16,446 nt of DNA from Leptospira sp. (GTDB lineage: Bacteria; Spirochaetota; Leptospiria; Leptospirales; Leptospiraceae): assembly GCA_027533185.1 (NCBI GenBank), contig JAPZTS010000031.1, forward strand, positions 1 to 16,446. The letters are read 5' to 3'. Below are positions 8,122 through 16,002 of the stretch, piece by piece (positions within the stretch are counted from its first letter, which is position 1; the number at the start of each line of letters is the position of its first letter). The translations under genes were made by a program, and so were the position numbers. The notes beneath the pieces were generated by a model that saw nothing but the letters and a program-made list of their open reading frames with translations, was not told the origin of the DNA and did no database searches.

Positions 8122-8493
8122 TTACTTTTTGATTTTATCCCTATATTTAATCGCAAGGGCTGAAGCATTCCATTTTACTCGATTGTAGATAAACAGTAAA
8201 ATGCTTTTGCTTTCTGTTTCAAATCGATAATTCATGATATCATCCCCTCCGAGGGCCTTGGACTTTGTAAGGAGTTCGGAATACCCAGTTTCTCCTTTTA
8301 GATATACATAGAACCAAGCGACAAATTCACCTTGCGTATCAACTGTTCCTAATATTTGGTAATCATCTGATGTGAGAGTATATGCCGTTACATTTGCCGC
8401 ATAACCTGGAATACGAACTTCCGTATAAACACAGCTGTATAAAATACTAACAGCTAACAAACAAACTACCAAAAAACTTCTTTTTTGATTCAT
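8122..8493 (-). CDS. Small lipoprotein of unknown function
   Basis: From the ATG at 8493 (GGGGA Shine-Dalgarno, 6-nt spacing) the protein has 123 residues. Its signal MNQKRSFLVVCLLAVSILYSC has lipid Cys21. The mature part is a small alpha/beta domain with an ILGTVDTQGEF strand, a GETGYSELLTKSKALGGDDIMNYRF helix-strand and a final strand. The pattern of a helix followed by 'AkalGgDdi(I/M)N' recalls small bacterial lipoproteins of unknown function. The frame stays open upstream to 8871, but that extension lies antisense to an RND pseudogene and has no signal, so it is not coding. No partner gene is evident; it is convergent with the perR-like gene. Confidence 0.82.
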   Translation of the reverse strand: MNQKRSFLVVCLLAVSILYSCVYTEVRIPGYAANVTAYTLTSDDYQILGTVDTQGEFVAWFYVYLKGETGYSELLTKSKALGGDDIMNYRFETESKSILLFIYNRVKWNASALAIKYRDKIKK

Positions 8494-8563
8494 AATTTTC
8501 CCCGCAGTATCGTCTAAAAAAAGGTACCCTACAAAAATCCCTAAGTCAACCCAAATGTTATAA

Positions 8564-9533
8564 AAAACTTCGATCAAAAACCCTGTCTTCGCGTGGATAT
8601 ATTTATCCTTCATACTTCTGTTTGGTGCGATTAGTGTATTTAAGTTACCAGTTTGCAAACTTCCAGATGTAGACTTTCCTATCGTGAATATTTCTCTAAC
8701 CTTGAAAGGAGCTTCTGCAAGCATTACCAAAGAATTAGTACTCAACCGTGATGTAGATGCCGCCTTACAAGAAATCCAGACGATGTACCCATTATTTGGG
8801 TGATTTTTATTGCAGATCAGTTTACTGCAAAAGACAAAATGATTTACTTCAATAAGTCTTTGAAGGACCAATTCCAGAAGTTTTCCGGGGCCGGTGAGAT
8901 TTTTTTGGGATGTTACCCCGAACGAGTTATCAATGTCGATTTGGACCCCGTTAAACTAACGTAAGCCAAATGTATTCAGGCTCTCCGGAAAGAACTTCCA
9001 AAGATTAACAAAAAAATAAGTTATTCGGCCTAAGAGCTATCACTTATAGATTTTTCCTAGGGGAGAGAGGGTATCCCACTGATGTTTAACTGAAAGGTCG
9101 AGATTGGAATGAGTTGGAATCAAAAGCGACAGAGCTTATCCAACTCTGGAAGTCCATTCCCGATATTACTTACGTTGATACAGATCTCATTCTCAGTTTT
9201 AACATCTATAGCTTTAATAGAATCATTCTACTGTTAGGCCTTGTAAAAAAAATCGATTCTCCTTGTGGAATTTATCGATCTCTACCACATAACAGAAACT
9301 TTCTTGATTGATACAATAACAAGTGCTTGTCCCATCAGACTGAAACCTATCCTTATGACTACCTCTACCTCGTTAGACGCAGCCTTGCCAACGGCCCTTT
9401 CCCTGGGTCTAGGAGCGGAAACACGAATCCATATGGCACAGTTGTTATCTTAGGTGGTATGACTTTGTCCAGCATTGTAACTCTGTATTTAGTACCTGTG
9501 ACTTACCCCATAGGGGAATCCCGAAGAACATAA
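8564..9533 (+). pseudogene. RND-family efflux transporter pseudogene (AcrB/HAE1-like), frameshifted and internally deleted
   Basis: Remnants occur in the correct order on the plus strand but in different frames. (1) 8564-8802: SIKNPVFAWIYLSFILLFG, then LPDVDFPIVNISLTLKGAS, then VLNRDVDAALQEIQTM, the RND N-terminal helix and first porter strand. (2) 8800-9033: FSGAGEIFLGCYPERVINVD then LDPVKLT-stop-AKCIQALRKEL, a porter subdomain. (3) 9090-9250: LKGRDWNELESKATELIQLW then IPDITYVDTDL, the second-half porter, running to a LLLGLVKK membrane segment. (4) About 9251-9453: SILLVEF, then ACPIRLKPILMTT and LPTALSLGLGAETRIHMAQ. (5) About 9442-9533: VVILGGMTLSSIVTLYLVPV, the last helix. An intact RND pump has about 1000-1050 residues; only about 970 bp remain, with stops, no start codon and at least four frame changes. 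One change falls in a run of eight A at about 9243-9251. No periplasmic adaptor or outer-membrane channel gene is adjacent. Confidence 0.9.
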
Positions 9534-9582
9534 AATTGGTGCGATGTGCAAAATAATTTTTCAATCTACTAAAAATAATTTC

Positions 9583-9611
9583 TTTACTTTCTCTCAAAAA
9601 TTTGGTTCAAT
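9583..9611 (+). promoter_or_regulatory. Possible promoter of the paired-lipoprotein operon
   Basis: TTTACT (9583-9588) and TTCAAT (9606-9611) have a 17-nt spacer, each matching four of six sigma-70 consensus positions. They stand upstream of the AGGAG site at 9624-9628 and the ATG at 9635. The surrounding 100 bp is AT-rich and otherwise empty. The call is weak. Confidence 0.3.
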
Positions 9612-9634
9612 CCTCCCTGATTTAGGAGAAATAA

Positions 9635-10267
9635 ATGCAAAACAAACAAATAAGGCTGCTAGCAACCTTGTTGTTGCTTAGCTTTGTTGCTTGGAACTGT
9701 ACATCAATTGGACATGACGCAACAATGAAATCGCAACTCAGTGTTTCCACTGACGAACACAAAAACGTCGCAAGACCTTTGGAAGTAACTCATGACATCC
9801 AAAGTGCAAACATCACTGGAGAGGCGGAAGGATCTATCATCTGGATTCCGATCGTTTTTGATGTTGCGGTTGGTGGTGTAGGTGTTCTTGGGCAAGTAGT
9901 GGGAACTGTTGTGTCTGGATTGGGTTCTGGAATTTCGGCAATCCCTTACGTAGGAAAGAGCGCTGGAGCATCAGTGAAGAACGGCGGTAACACTGTCGCA
10001 AATCTTGGTCCAATCATTTCTAATGCGTTGATCCTTCCTTTGGCAGCAGAAGCTGAAAACAAAGCGATCTACTCAAACAACATAGACGGTTTGATGAGAA
10101 CTCGCGTTGAAGCAGCGATCACTACAAAGTGGATCATTCTGAAAAACTATAAAGTAACCGTAACTGGAAAACCAGTAACCATCAAAACAATCGGTCCACT
10201 TAGTGAAGCTCGTCTAACAAAAATTGCTCTATTCGAAGCTGAAGCAAAGTATGAGGATAAAAAATGA
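9635..10267 (+). CDS. Lipoprotein of unknown function with glycine-rich hydrophobic core (pair member A)
   Basis: The 210-residue protein starts after AGGAG with 6-nt spacing and has a signal ending FVAWNC (lipid Cys22). Residues about 67-135 are hydrophobic and glycine-rich with GxxxG-like spacing (VAVGGVGVLGQVVGTVVSGL and following), which could insert in or pack on a membrane. The C-terminal part, TGKPVTIKTIGPLSEARLTK (near 176-195), closely parallels the next gene's KGHPVKFKFLGPVSEAKADE, so both probably share a small beta domain. I do not recognise a characterised family. Its TGA overlaps the next ATG (ATGA, 4 nt), so the two are translationally coupled and may act together in the envelope. 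Confidence 0.88.
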   Translation: MQNKQIRLLATLLLLSFVAWNCTSIGHDATMKSQLSVSTDEHKNVARPLEVTHDIQSANITGEAEGSIIWIPIVFDVAVGGVGVLGQVVGTVVSGLGSGISAIPYVGKSAGASVKNGGNTVANLGPIISNALILPLAAEAENKAIYSNNIDGLMRTRVEAAITTKWIILKNYKVTVTGKPVTIKTIGPLSEARLTKIALFEAEAKYEDKK

Positions 10268-10830
10268 AGAAAGTACTTTTAATTTCTACACTTGCAATTG
10301 CAGCGAGCTTTATCGGATGTAAGTCTTTTGGTAAAGACAATGCTTCCTACCACCCTGAGCTCGATGTAACAACTCAAAAGGTTGTAGTACGACCAACTGA
10401 GTCTACTCTTGAAGTTGACCACAACAACTGGGTAGAGGGAGTTTCTTACAAAGGTAAAACTCTTTTCGGAGTTCCTTTTTTTGAAAACCGTTTCGTAGTA
10501 CCTACACTTTTAAACAAAGAAGGTTACGATCCTTATACTCTTGATGCAATCAATGACGCGATTGTAAAAGCTAATGCAGATTCTTTCCATGTTGTAAAGG
10601 CTCAAGCAGAAGTGTATGCATTCCCATTGAAGCAACTTCCACTCTACTCTACAGTTATTGTGAAAGTAAAAGGTCACCCTGTTAAGTTTAAATTCCTCGG
10701 ACCAGTTTCTGAAGCAAAAGCGGACGAAATCTATGCAAGAGGAGCTTCTCGTGACGGATTGAGCTTGGATGCTGCAACACCAATTTACCCTGTGAAGCAA
10801 CCAAAACCAGAAGCTTGCTGTAAAAAATAA
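10264..10830 (+). CDS. Lipoprotein of unknown function (pair member B)
   Basis: The 188-residue protein has signal MKKVLLISTLAIAASFIGC (lipid Cys19). The mature protein has a beta-rich N-terminal part, GVPFFENRFVVPTLL, then a helix (YDPYTLDAINDAIVKANADS). A beta segment, VIVKVKGHPVKFKFLGPVSE, matches the end of the preceding lipoprotein. The C-terminus has a vicinal cysteine pair, EACCKK, which could form a disulfide or hold a metal. It lacks the glycine-rich membrane-like stretch of its partner. It overlaps the upstream gene by 4 nt and is followed 20 nt later by a strong terminator, so the operon ends here. Function not recognised. Confidence 0.88.
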   Translation: MKKVLLISTLAIAASFIGCKSFGKDNASYHPELDVTTQKVVVRPTESTLEVDHNNWVEGVSYKGKTLFGVPFFENRFVVPTLLNKEGYDPYTLDAINDAIVKANADSFHVVKAQAEVYAFPLKQLPLYSTVIVKVKGHPVKFKFLGPVSEAKADEIYARGASRDGLSLDAATPIYPVKQPKPEACCKK

Positions 10831-10850
10831 AGTAAGCTTAGTTTAGCGAT

Positions 10851-10883
10851 AAAAGGACAGGTTTTTGCCTGTCCTTTTTTTTT
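10851..10883 (+). terminator. Rho-independent terminator of the lipoprotein-pair operon
   Basis: An 11-bp perfect stem (AAAAGGACAGG at 10851-10861 with CCTGTCCTTTT at 10868-10878) has a 6-nt loop and is followed by a continuous T run to 10883. Confidence 0.95.
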
Positions 10884-10927
10884 AAGACGAACTAGTAGCA
10901 TTTTTTTTCAAATCATCCTCTATTTAA

Positions 10928-11995
10928 ATGGATACAACCAACCAAAGTTTCTCGAAAGATTTTCCTAAGGTCGCCTTTTATGGCGTAGGCGCTGTTACCA
11001 TAACAATGATTCGCGCCTTTCTTAAAAACGAAATTCCATTTACGATTCTTTGCAAATCGACGGACAGGTTGAATATCCTGAAAAAACCCATTTTGTTTCA
11101 AAAGGGGAATGGGAAATTAGAGGCTTTGGAACTAAAAAACCGATTGAAACCTGTTCAAAACTGTATCGATCGATTCGATTGGATTGTATTAGGATGCAAA
11201 CAAGATCATCTACCGATCTATATGGAAGACACAAAAGAATTCCTTTCCGATGAAGGAAGGTGGATATTCATTCAAAACGGATTTCCTGAAAGTCGATTCC
11301 GAGAAAAATCAATGCATATCGTAGGAGGAGTTATTGGATGGAATACAAAACTCATCTCCTCCGAAGGGAACCGCGATCAAATCCACTACCAACAAACGAA
11401 TCCCGGTGCCCTCATCCTAGGACCTATAGGAAAGTTTGATCAGGATTCCATACTACCGAGAGAAAGTAACGATACTCCTGTCTTCTATTCAAAACTCGAT
11501 TTTTGGAAGGTAAACCTTGCACCTCACATCCCAGTTATACTTACAGAAAATTTAACTGGATTTAGGTGGCATAAATTAGGAATCAATTGTATTATCAATG
11601 GACTCGCGGCTTCTAAATATCAAAGTCTAGGTCCGTTGTTTCTAGATAGAAAAAACAGATTCCTAGCGATCCACCTACTAACAGAAGTTCAAATGATTAT
11701 GGACAAACTCCAAATTCGAGAGGAGGTTGTGCCTGGTTCTATTTCAATCAGGAAATTGAGTCATGGGAAAGCTGGGCTACCGACCCTTCTGAAACATCTC
11801 GTATTGATTTTTTTGGGTTTGAAATACTTTCAAATCAGAACGTCTATGGTACAAGATCTGGACAAACAAATAAAAACAGAAATTAGCTATATCAATGGTT
11901 ATGTGGTTAAATCAGGACGTGAATTGGGAATACCAACTCCTTACAACCAGGCTATTTTAGAACAAGTTGAGGCTAGGGAAAGAACGTATCTCTAA
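10928..11995 (+). CDS. Ketopantoate reductase (PanE/ApbA) family protein
   Basis: The 355-residue protein has an N-terminal nucleotide-binding strand, VAFYGVGAV (15-23), a second Rossmann strand DWIVLGCKQDHL (84-95) and a C-terminal helical domain. FRWHKLGINCIING (212-225) carries the family catalytic Lys216 and Asn220. TSMVQDLDKQIKTEISYING (305-324) carries Glu318, equivalent to the conserved acidic substrate ligand. Family role: NADPH-dependent reduction of 2-dehydropantoate to pantoate for coenzyme A. The third glycine of GxGxxG is Thr24 here, and the protein is longer than typical PanE (about 300), with extra residues near 170-200. It may therefore be a paralogue with a different 2-oxo acid substrate. 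No clear Shine-Dalgarno precedes the ATG. It stands alone, convergent with the winged-helix gene. Confidence 0.88.
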   Translation: MDTTNQSFSKDFPKVAFYGVGAVTITMIRAFLKNEIPFTILCKSTDRLNILKKPILFQKGNGKLEALELKNRLKPVQNCIDRFDWIVLGCKQDHLPIYMEDTKEFLSDEGRWIFIQNGFPESRFREKSMHIVGGVIGWNTKLISSEGNRDQIHYQQTNPGALILGPIGKFDQDSILPRESNDTPVFYSKLDFWKVNLAPHIPVILTENLTGFRWHKLGINCIINGLAASKYQSLGPLFLDRKNRFLAIHLLTEVQMIMDKLQIREEVVPGSISIRKLSHGKAGLPTLLKHLVLIFLGLKYFQIRTSMVQDLDKQIKTEISYINGYVVKSGRELGIPTPYNQAILEQVEARERTYL

Positions 11996-12043
11996 AAAAA
12001 TGCCTCAGTATCTTTGCCGATTCTTATGCAGAAAAATCAAAAA

Positions 12044-12361
12044 TTATCGACCCAATTGGATGAGTTCTGAAATAGAATGATTCGATTCTAGGGCATGACG
12101 TAATTTTTGTTTGGTTTTAATGGAATACATATTGCGACGGCCATCTTTTGTCCGCTCAAGTATTTTTGCATCAATAAGATCTCGAACGATCGCCTGGACA
12201 GCCCGTTCTGTTATCCCAACAAGCGTGGCAACATCTTTCAGCCGCGAGCCTGGATCTTTACTCAAACAAATGAGGACATGCGCATGGTTTGAAAGAAATG
12301 TCCATTGATTCAATTTTGGTTTAGTTTGAGTGGAGTTAGATAGGGATTCTTTTTTCGCCAT
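12044..12361 (-). CDS. Small winged helix-turn-helix regulator (MarR/ArsR-like)
   Basis: The 105-residue protein is essentially one winged helix. The helix-turn-helix is SRLKDVATLVGITERAVQAI (39-58), followed by VRDLIDAKILE and a wing, RTKDGRRNMYSI (70-81). The N-terminal 18 residues are charged and probably flexible. No metal-binding cysteines or effector domain are seen. Such single-domain proteins bind DNA as dimers; the target is unknown. The ATG at 12361 has no clear Shine-Dalgarno. The gene is convergent with the PanE-like gene (48-bp gap, no clear terminator) and in the same orientation as the propeller lipoprotein gene upstream, 83 bp away. Confidence 0.85.
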   Translation of the reverse strand: MAKKESLSNSTQTKPKLNQWTFLSNHAHVLICLSKDPGSRLKDVATLVGITERAVQAIVRDLIDAKILERTKDGRRNMYSIKTKQKLRHALESNHSISELIQLGR

Positions 12362-12444
12362 TTCTATTTCAGTGGTAAGAAGAACCTACGGAATGTAAAT
12401 CAGAAATTTGGCTTTAAATATCTAGGAATCGGAAAATGATACTC

Positions 12445-13794
12445 TCACATAAGTACCAAATTCCACTGGGTTCCACCTACGTTCGTGACACTAAGATCAT
12501 CAAGTTTGCCAGTATCTTGGTCAACACGCAACCGAATTAGATTTCCCGTTTTATTGGCAACGAAAGCAAAATTCCCTGTAGGATCGATCACCATAAATCG
12601 AATGTCGGAAAAGCCTGTAGCAACAGTGCTTGCATTTTGAAGGATTCCGGTAGATGGATCCACTACAAAACAAGAGATTGTACCAACTGACGAATTTACA
12701 AAATAAACAAACTTTCCATTTGGATGGATTGCACTGGAGTGGGGAACGGCCGAATGATTTGTATCCGCGACTGTCGAAAGAGCTCCCGACTCCCTGTTGA
12801 GTTCCAGAACGCGCAGATTCGGAGAAGAACCTACGAAAACATACCTTCCATTCGGATGAAACGAAAATAAGGCTTGGCTATCAAATGATGGACTTGTTCC
12901 TTTTTGAGTTAGAATTCCGGACGTTGGATCTATGGAATACGAAGAAAGTTGCGTAACAGTTGGACCTATTGTGAGCAGATATTTCCCAGTTGGATCAATG
13001 GATACAAATGTTACAGGTAAGGTAGCATAGGTTGTGACGGGTGTTAAGGTTCCATTGCTCCCTATCGAATACTGACTCACAATGTTAGCAGTTTCGTTTG
13101 CAATATAAAGGAATTTACTATCTATCGAGATTGCGATATTCCTTGGATTAGAACCTGTATTAACAGCTGCGCCAAGTAAAGATAAGGAACCGTTGTTACT
13201 ATTGATACTAAATTGTGAAATCGTATTGCTATCAAAATTACCCGTGTAAAGATAGCGACCAAAAGGATCAGTTGCAATTCCTGTAGGAGATATTCCAGTT
13301 GGCTGGGTATTCAACCAAGTAACCTCACCTGTTAGATGGTTAAATGATGCTATAGTTACTTCATTCGCATCATCCAAACTTGCATACAAATATCCAGAAA
13401 ATACGGTCACAGGACAGGAGACCGAAATATTTTCTCCAGGAATTTTTGCCTGAATCACTGTCTTTCCATTCGAAACTCCGGTAACCAATCCAGACCCGTC
13501 AACAGTTGCAACAGATTGGTTTGCAGAACTCCATTCTATTCCTGAAGAGGAAGGAGCTCCCCAAACAAAAATCGTCCCATTTAGTTTTTCTTTTGTTCCC
13601 CTTTTAACTCCTAAGAAATTTTTATCCAACTGTATCCTTTTTTCATTTAGAAAAAGTAAAGCAAATAAAGGGTTTATATTAGATTTAGAATTCTCCAGCC
13701 AAAACAGTCTTTGCACGAATGGGTTGACCAAACAAGCACTAGTCGTAATTTGCATTCCAATCAATAATATGAGGAAGGAAATACGTTTAAACAT
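12445..13794 (-). CDS. Lipoprotein with Big_2 Ig-like domain and lactonase-like beta-propeller
   Basis: I chose the ATG at 13794 (449 residues) because GAGG lies 5 nt upstream and the resulting signal, MFKRISFLILLIGMQITTSAC, has lipid Cys21. An in-frame TTG at 13821 is less likely. Residues about 55-132 form a bacterial Ig-like Big_2 domain (IEWSSANQSVATVDGSGLVT, then GKTVIQAKI). From 134 to the end, repeats of the type 'D-P-x-G-(R/K/N)-(Y/F)-(L/V)-(Y/F)' mark a seven-bladed propeller of the 6-phosphogluconolactonase/YncE type (DPFGRYLYTGN, DPTGKYLLTIG, HPNGRYVFVGS, HPNGKFVYFVN, DPTGNFAFVAN). In lipoproteins this fold usually serves binding rather than catalysis; no active site is evident. 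Confidence 0.88.
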   Translation of the reverse strand: MFKRISFLILLIGMQITTSACLVNPFVQRLFWLENSKSNINPLFALLFLNEKRIQLDKNFLGVKRGTKEKLNGTIFVWGAPSSSGIEWSSANQSVATVDGSGLVTGVSNGKTVIQAKIPGENISVSCPVTVFSGYLYASLDDANEVTIASFNHLTGEVTWLNTQPTGISPTGIATDPFGRYLYTGNFDSNTISQFSINSNNGSLSLLGAAVNTGSNPRNIAISIDSKFLYIANETANIVSQYSIGSNGTLTPVTTYATLPVTFVSIDPTGKYLLTIGPTVTQLSSYSIDPTSGILTQKGTSPSFDSQALFSFHPNGRYVFVGSSPNLRVLELNRESGALSTVADTNHSAVPHSSAIHPNGKFVYFVNSSVGTISCFVVDPSTGILQNASTVATGFSDIRFMVIDPTGNFAFVANKTGNLIRLRVDQDTGKLDDLSVTNVGGTQWNLVLM

Positions 13795-14258
13795 GTAAGC
13801 CTCGATTTTATCTAAATTCAAAGTAATGTGAAAAACAAAACCAAATGATGGAATTTTTTATCGTATAACAAAGTTTCACCTGGATTTCTTTTAGCTATAA
13901 TTCTCAATCCAAGTATACAAATTTGAAAGTAAAATTCCCTCTTCCTTTCTGTTGAGTAGATTTATGTCTTAGTCAGGAAATCGAAGAGAAAAATTAACTG
14001 CAAAAAAAAGCGACTCGATCTCAAACACATTCCATAAAGAAAGATTCCATACGGGACTCTTAAATCTCAAGAAAAATCTTTGCCAAGAACTAGAGAAAAA
14101 AGGCGAAAATGGAATCGTACGTTCAAATTTCTGAAGGAAACTAGAAAATGGGAGATTACTTGCTTTCATAGATGGCTTGTTATATTTAGTTTTTGAACAT
14201 CCGTACGGAAAAAATTCTTGTCGCGGAAGCTACGGAGACTCAATGTTCGAGAGGTAAA
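13795..14258. other. Divergent intergenic region between the two propeller lipoproteins
   Basis: About 460 bp without a supported gene. It should hold both divergent promoters, but no convincing pair of boxes stands out. A 10-bp palindrome, TCCGTACGGA, lies at 14200-14209, 50 bp before the NHL lipoprotein start. GAACAT (14195-14200) and ATGTTC (14243-14248) could pair in the leader. A stop-free plus-strand stretch at about 13974-14131 has no start codon or Shine-Dalgarno and no recognisable product. Confidence 0.5.
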
Positions 14259-15761
14259 ATGAAATTGAAGCTCAATCGGTTACTAATTCCCTTTTTCCTA
14301 TTCACATACCTAGAATGCAATCCAACCAATTTAGCAAATCCTTGCGACCCAAAGTCTGATTCCTTTTTTACACAATTGATACTATCTTCCGCATCAGAAT
14401 CAGGGTTTTGTCTCGGTCAAATTGTAAACAGTGGCAACCCATATCCTTTTTCCGATTTTACATTCTATAAGAATATTCCGGTTTCTATATTTCCGACGAA
14501 TAACAGAAGTTCGGAAATTCGTTTGGTACCTCCTCCACCGGAAGGATTGGTTTTAGATAGTAACAATGGTGTTCTTTCTGGCCAAGCAACGACAACCTCC
14601 GAAAGGATCCAATATCGTGTGCTCCGCAAGGGAGCTGAAGTCGCGCAAATAACGATTGAAGTCAGAGACTTGGTTGCATCTCGAGTATACGGTCAGTTCG
14701 GAAATCTGAATTCAAATGTTGAAAATAATGATGGCTTTGGTGGCATCGGCGTAGCAAATTCTGGAAATTTATCTTTTCCTGATCAAATTACGACAGATGA
14801 TACGTTCGGATTGTATAGTTTGTCCGGATCTAGGATTTTGTATTTCCCTAATGGAGAATTCAATCAGGCAACCAGAGTGTATGGCCAAAAGAATGTTTTT
14901 TCATGTGATGTTCCCAATCTTTCTGATGGGAATAGCTGTTTGGCGGGTCCAGGTCCAACGGCCGAGACTCTGCACACACCACGAGGTTTGATTTTTACCA
15001 AGGAAGGTAATCTTATTGTATCAGATAACCAAAACCGAAGGATTCTTTCTTTTGCATCTAATGCAACAAATGCGAGTCGAGTCTTTGGTCCGACCGACTT
15101 TAACACGCAAGGTGGAGGCGGAACTTCTATTTCAGTCTACAATTCCCCATATGGTTTGAGTGAATCACCTAAGGGAGGTTTTTACCTGGCGGATCGTCTT
15201 GGTAGCCGTGTTTTGTACTTTCCAAAGGACTCAAACTTGCCTACTGAAGTTTACGGACAGCCTGATTTCAATTCAAATGGGGCAGCTCAATCTGCATCTG
15301 GTCTCAATTCTCCAAGAGCTGTAGTTGCCGATTCTAAAGATGGAATTTACGTAGCCGATACCGATAACAATCGAGTATTGTATTTTCCCACAGGAAGTAA
15401 GGTCGCCGAACGCGTATATGGCCAAAGCACTTTCTTTAACTCAGCTGGCTCTGTTACAAGAACAGGATTATTTAGTCCAGGTGGTGTGGCTCTTGATCAA
15501 AGTGAAAACTTGTATGTGGCTGATACGGGAAGTTCTAGAGTCCTCATTTTCCCAAAAACCAACCAAACCTCTGGAATCTCAGCATTTGCTGTCATTGGTC
15601 AATTCAATAATTTTAACTGCAACGCATCTAATAATAATGGCAGTTGTATTTCTGCTGGAGCCAATGCGTCCACATTGTACTTTCCCGCAGGTGTACACTT
15701 TGACAAAAAGGGAAAACTCTATATTGCAGACACAAGCAACAACCGAATTCTTGCCTATTAA
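14259..15761 (+). CDS. NHL-repeat beta-propeller lipoprotein
   Basis: I chose the ATG at 14259 (500 residues) because GAGAGG lies just upstream and it gives signal MKLKLNRLLIPFFLFTYLEC with lipid Cys20; the in-frame TTG at 14193 does not. After a linker, a putative Ig-like domain (about 88-150: PPPPEGLVLDSNNGVLSGQA) precedes an NHL propeller. Six or so blades carry the pattern '(V/I)AD(T)xxNRVLYFP...RVYGQ', for example DNQNRRILSF, ADRLGSRVLYFP, ADTDNNRVLYFPTG, ADTGSSRVLIFP and ADTSNNRILAY. NHL propellers commonly bind proteins, carbohydrates or RNA. This one should sit on the outer envelope. The last blade is followed at once by the stop, so the propeller is complete. Confidence 0.9.
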   Translation: MKLKLNRLLIPFFLFTYLECNPTNLANPCDPKSDSFFTQLILSSASESGFCLGQIVNSGNPYPFSDFTFYKNIPVSIFPTNNRSSEIRLVPPPPEGLVLDSNNGVLSGQATTTSERIQYRVLRKGAEVAQITIEVRDLVASRVYGQFGNLNSNVENNDGFGGIGVANSGNLSFPDQITTDDTFGLYSLSGSRILYFPNGEFNQATRVYGQKNVFSCDVPNLSDGNSCLAGPGPTAETLHTPRGLIFTKEGNLIVSDNQNRRILSFASNATNASRVFGPTDFNTQGGGGTSISVYNSPYGLSESPKGGFYLADRLGSRVLYFPKDSNLPTEVYGQPDFNSNGAAQSASGLNSPRAVVADSKDGIYVADTDNNRVLYFPTGSKVAERVYGQSTFFNSAGSVTRTGLFSPGGVALDQSENLYVADTGSSRVLIFPKTNQTSGISAFAVIGQFNNFNCNASNNNGSCISAGANASTLYFPAGVHFDKKGKLYIADTSNNRILAY

Positions 15762-15779
15762 CAATTATTAGTTGGCACC

Positions 15780-15884
15780 GGAAGCAAGCTACTCTGTTTG
15801 ACTCCTGCTCGACTGGGCATCCTGCCCACACTCGCGAGCTTCGCAATCCTGCTCCGCCTCCGCCAAATCAGAGCAGTTGCTTCC
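15780..15884. repeat. Structured repeat element, copy 1
   Basis: The outer stem pairs GGAAGCAA (15780-15787) with TTGCTTCC (15877-15884), CTCTG (15792-15796) with CAGAG (15869-15873), and TTTG (15797-15800) with CAAA (15864-15867). Inside are CTCCTG (15802-15807), a hairpin TGGGC-ATCCT-GCCCA (15814-15828), and the conserved block at 15834-15862, which begins GCGAGCT and ends CTCCG. The block differs at only two of 29 positions from copy 2. It starts 18 nt after the NHL gene stop. Read on the minus strand it contains CAGGA three times and GCGGAG twice. No T run follows on either strand. Confidence 0.8.
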
Positions 15885-15940
15885 TAGAAAAATAGTTACC
15901 ACACATAACAATCTTTAGTTTTATATGCCGTCAGAAGGTT

Positions 15941-15979
15941 AAAAACAAAAAAAGCCTCCGATCTTACGACCCAAGGCTT
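15941..15979 (-). terminator. Minus-strand terminator downstream of repeat copy 2
   Basis: On the minus strand, AAGCCT (15979-15974) pairs with AGGCTT (15957-15952) around a 16-nt internal segment. A T-rich tail, TTTTTTTGTTTTT, overlaps the stem end (15953-15941). It would end a minus-strand transcript carrying repeat copy 2. Confidence 0.65.
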
Positions 15980-16002
15980 CTCCCAACAAGGCTACATGTT
16001 TT

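Noticed and set aside
8494..8871. N-terminal extension of the small lipoprotein frame, 126 extra codons
   Set aside because: It is antisense to the RND pseudogene, and ATG 8493 has a good Shine-Dalgarno and a lipoprotein signal directly after it.
9114..9533. Three short open frames (65, 62 and 68 codons) as separate small genes
   Set aside because: Each carries a successive piece of an RND transporter, so they are fragments of one pseudogene.
13974..14131. Stop-free plus-strand stretch with basic residues in the propeller intergenic region
   Set aside because: No start codon, no Shine-Dalgarno and no recognisable motif.
15780..15884. Long hairpin as a standard Rho-independent terminator of the NHL gene
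   Set aside because: No T run on either side and a large complex loop; a structured repeat explains it better, though it could still protect the mRNA 3' end.
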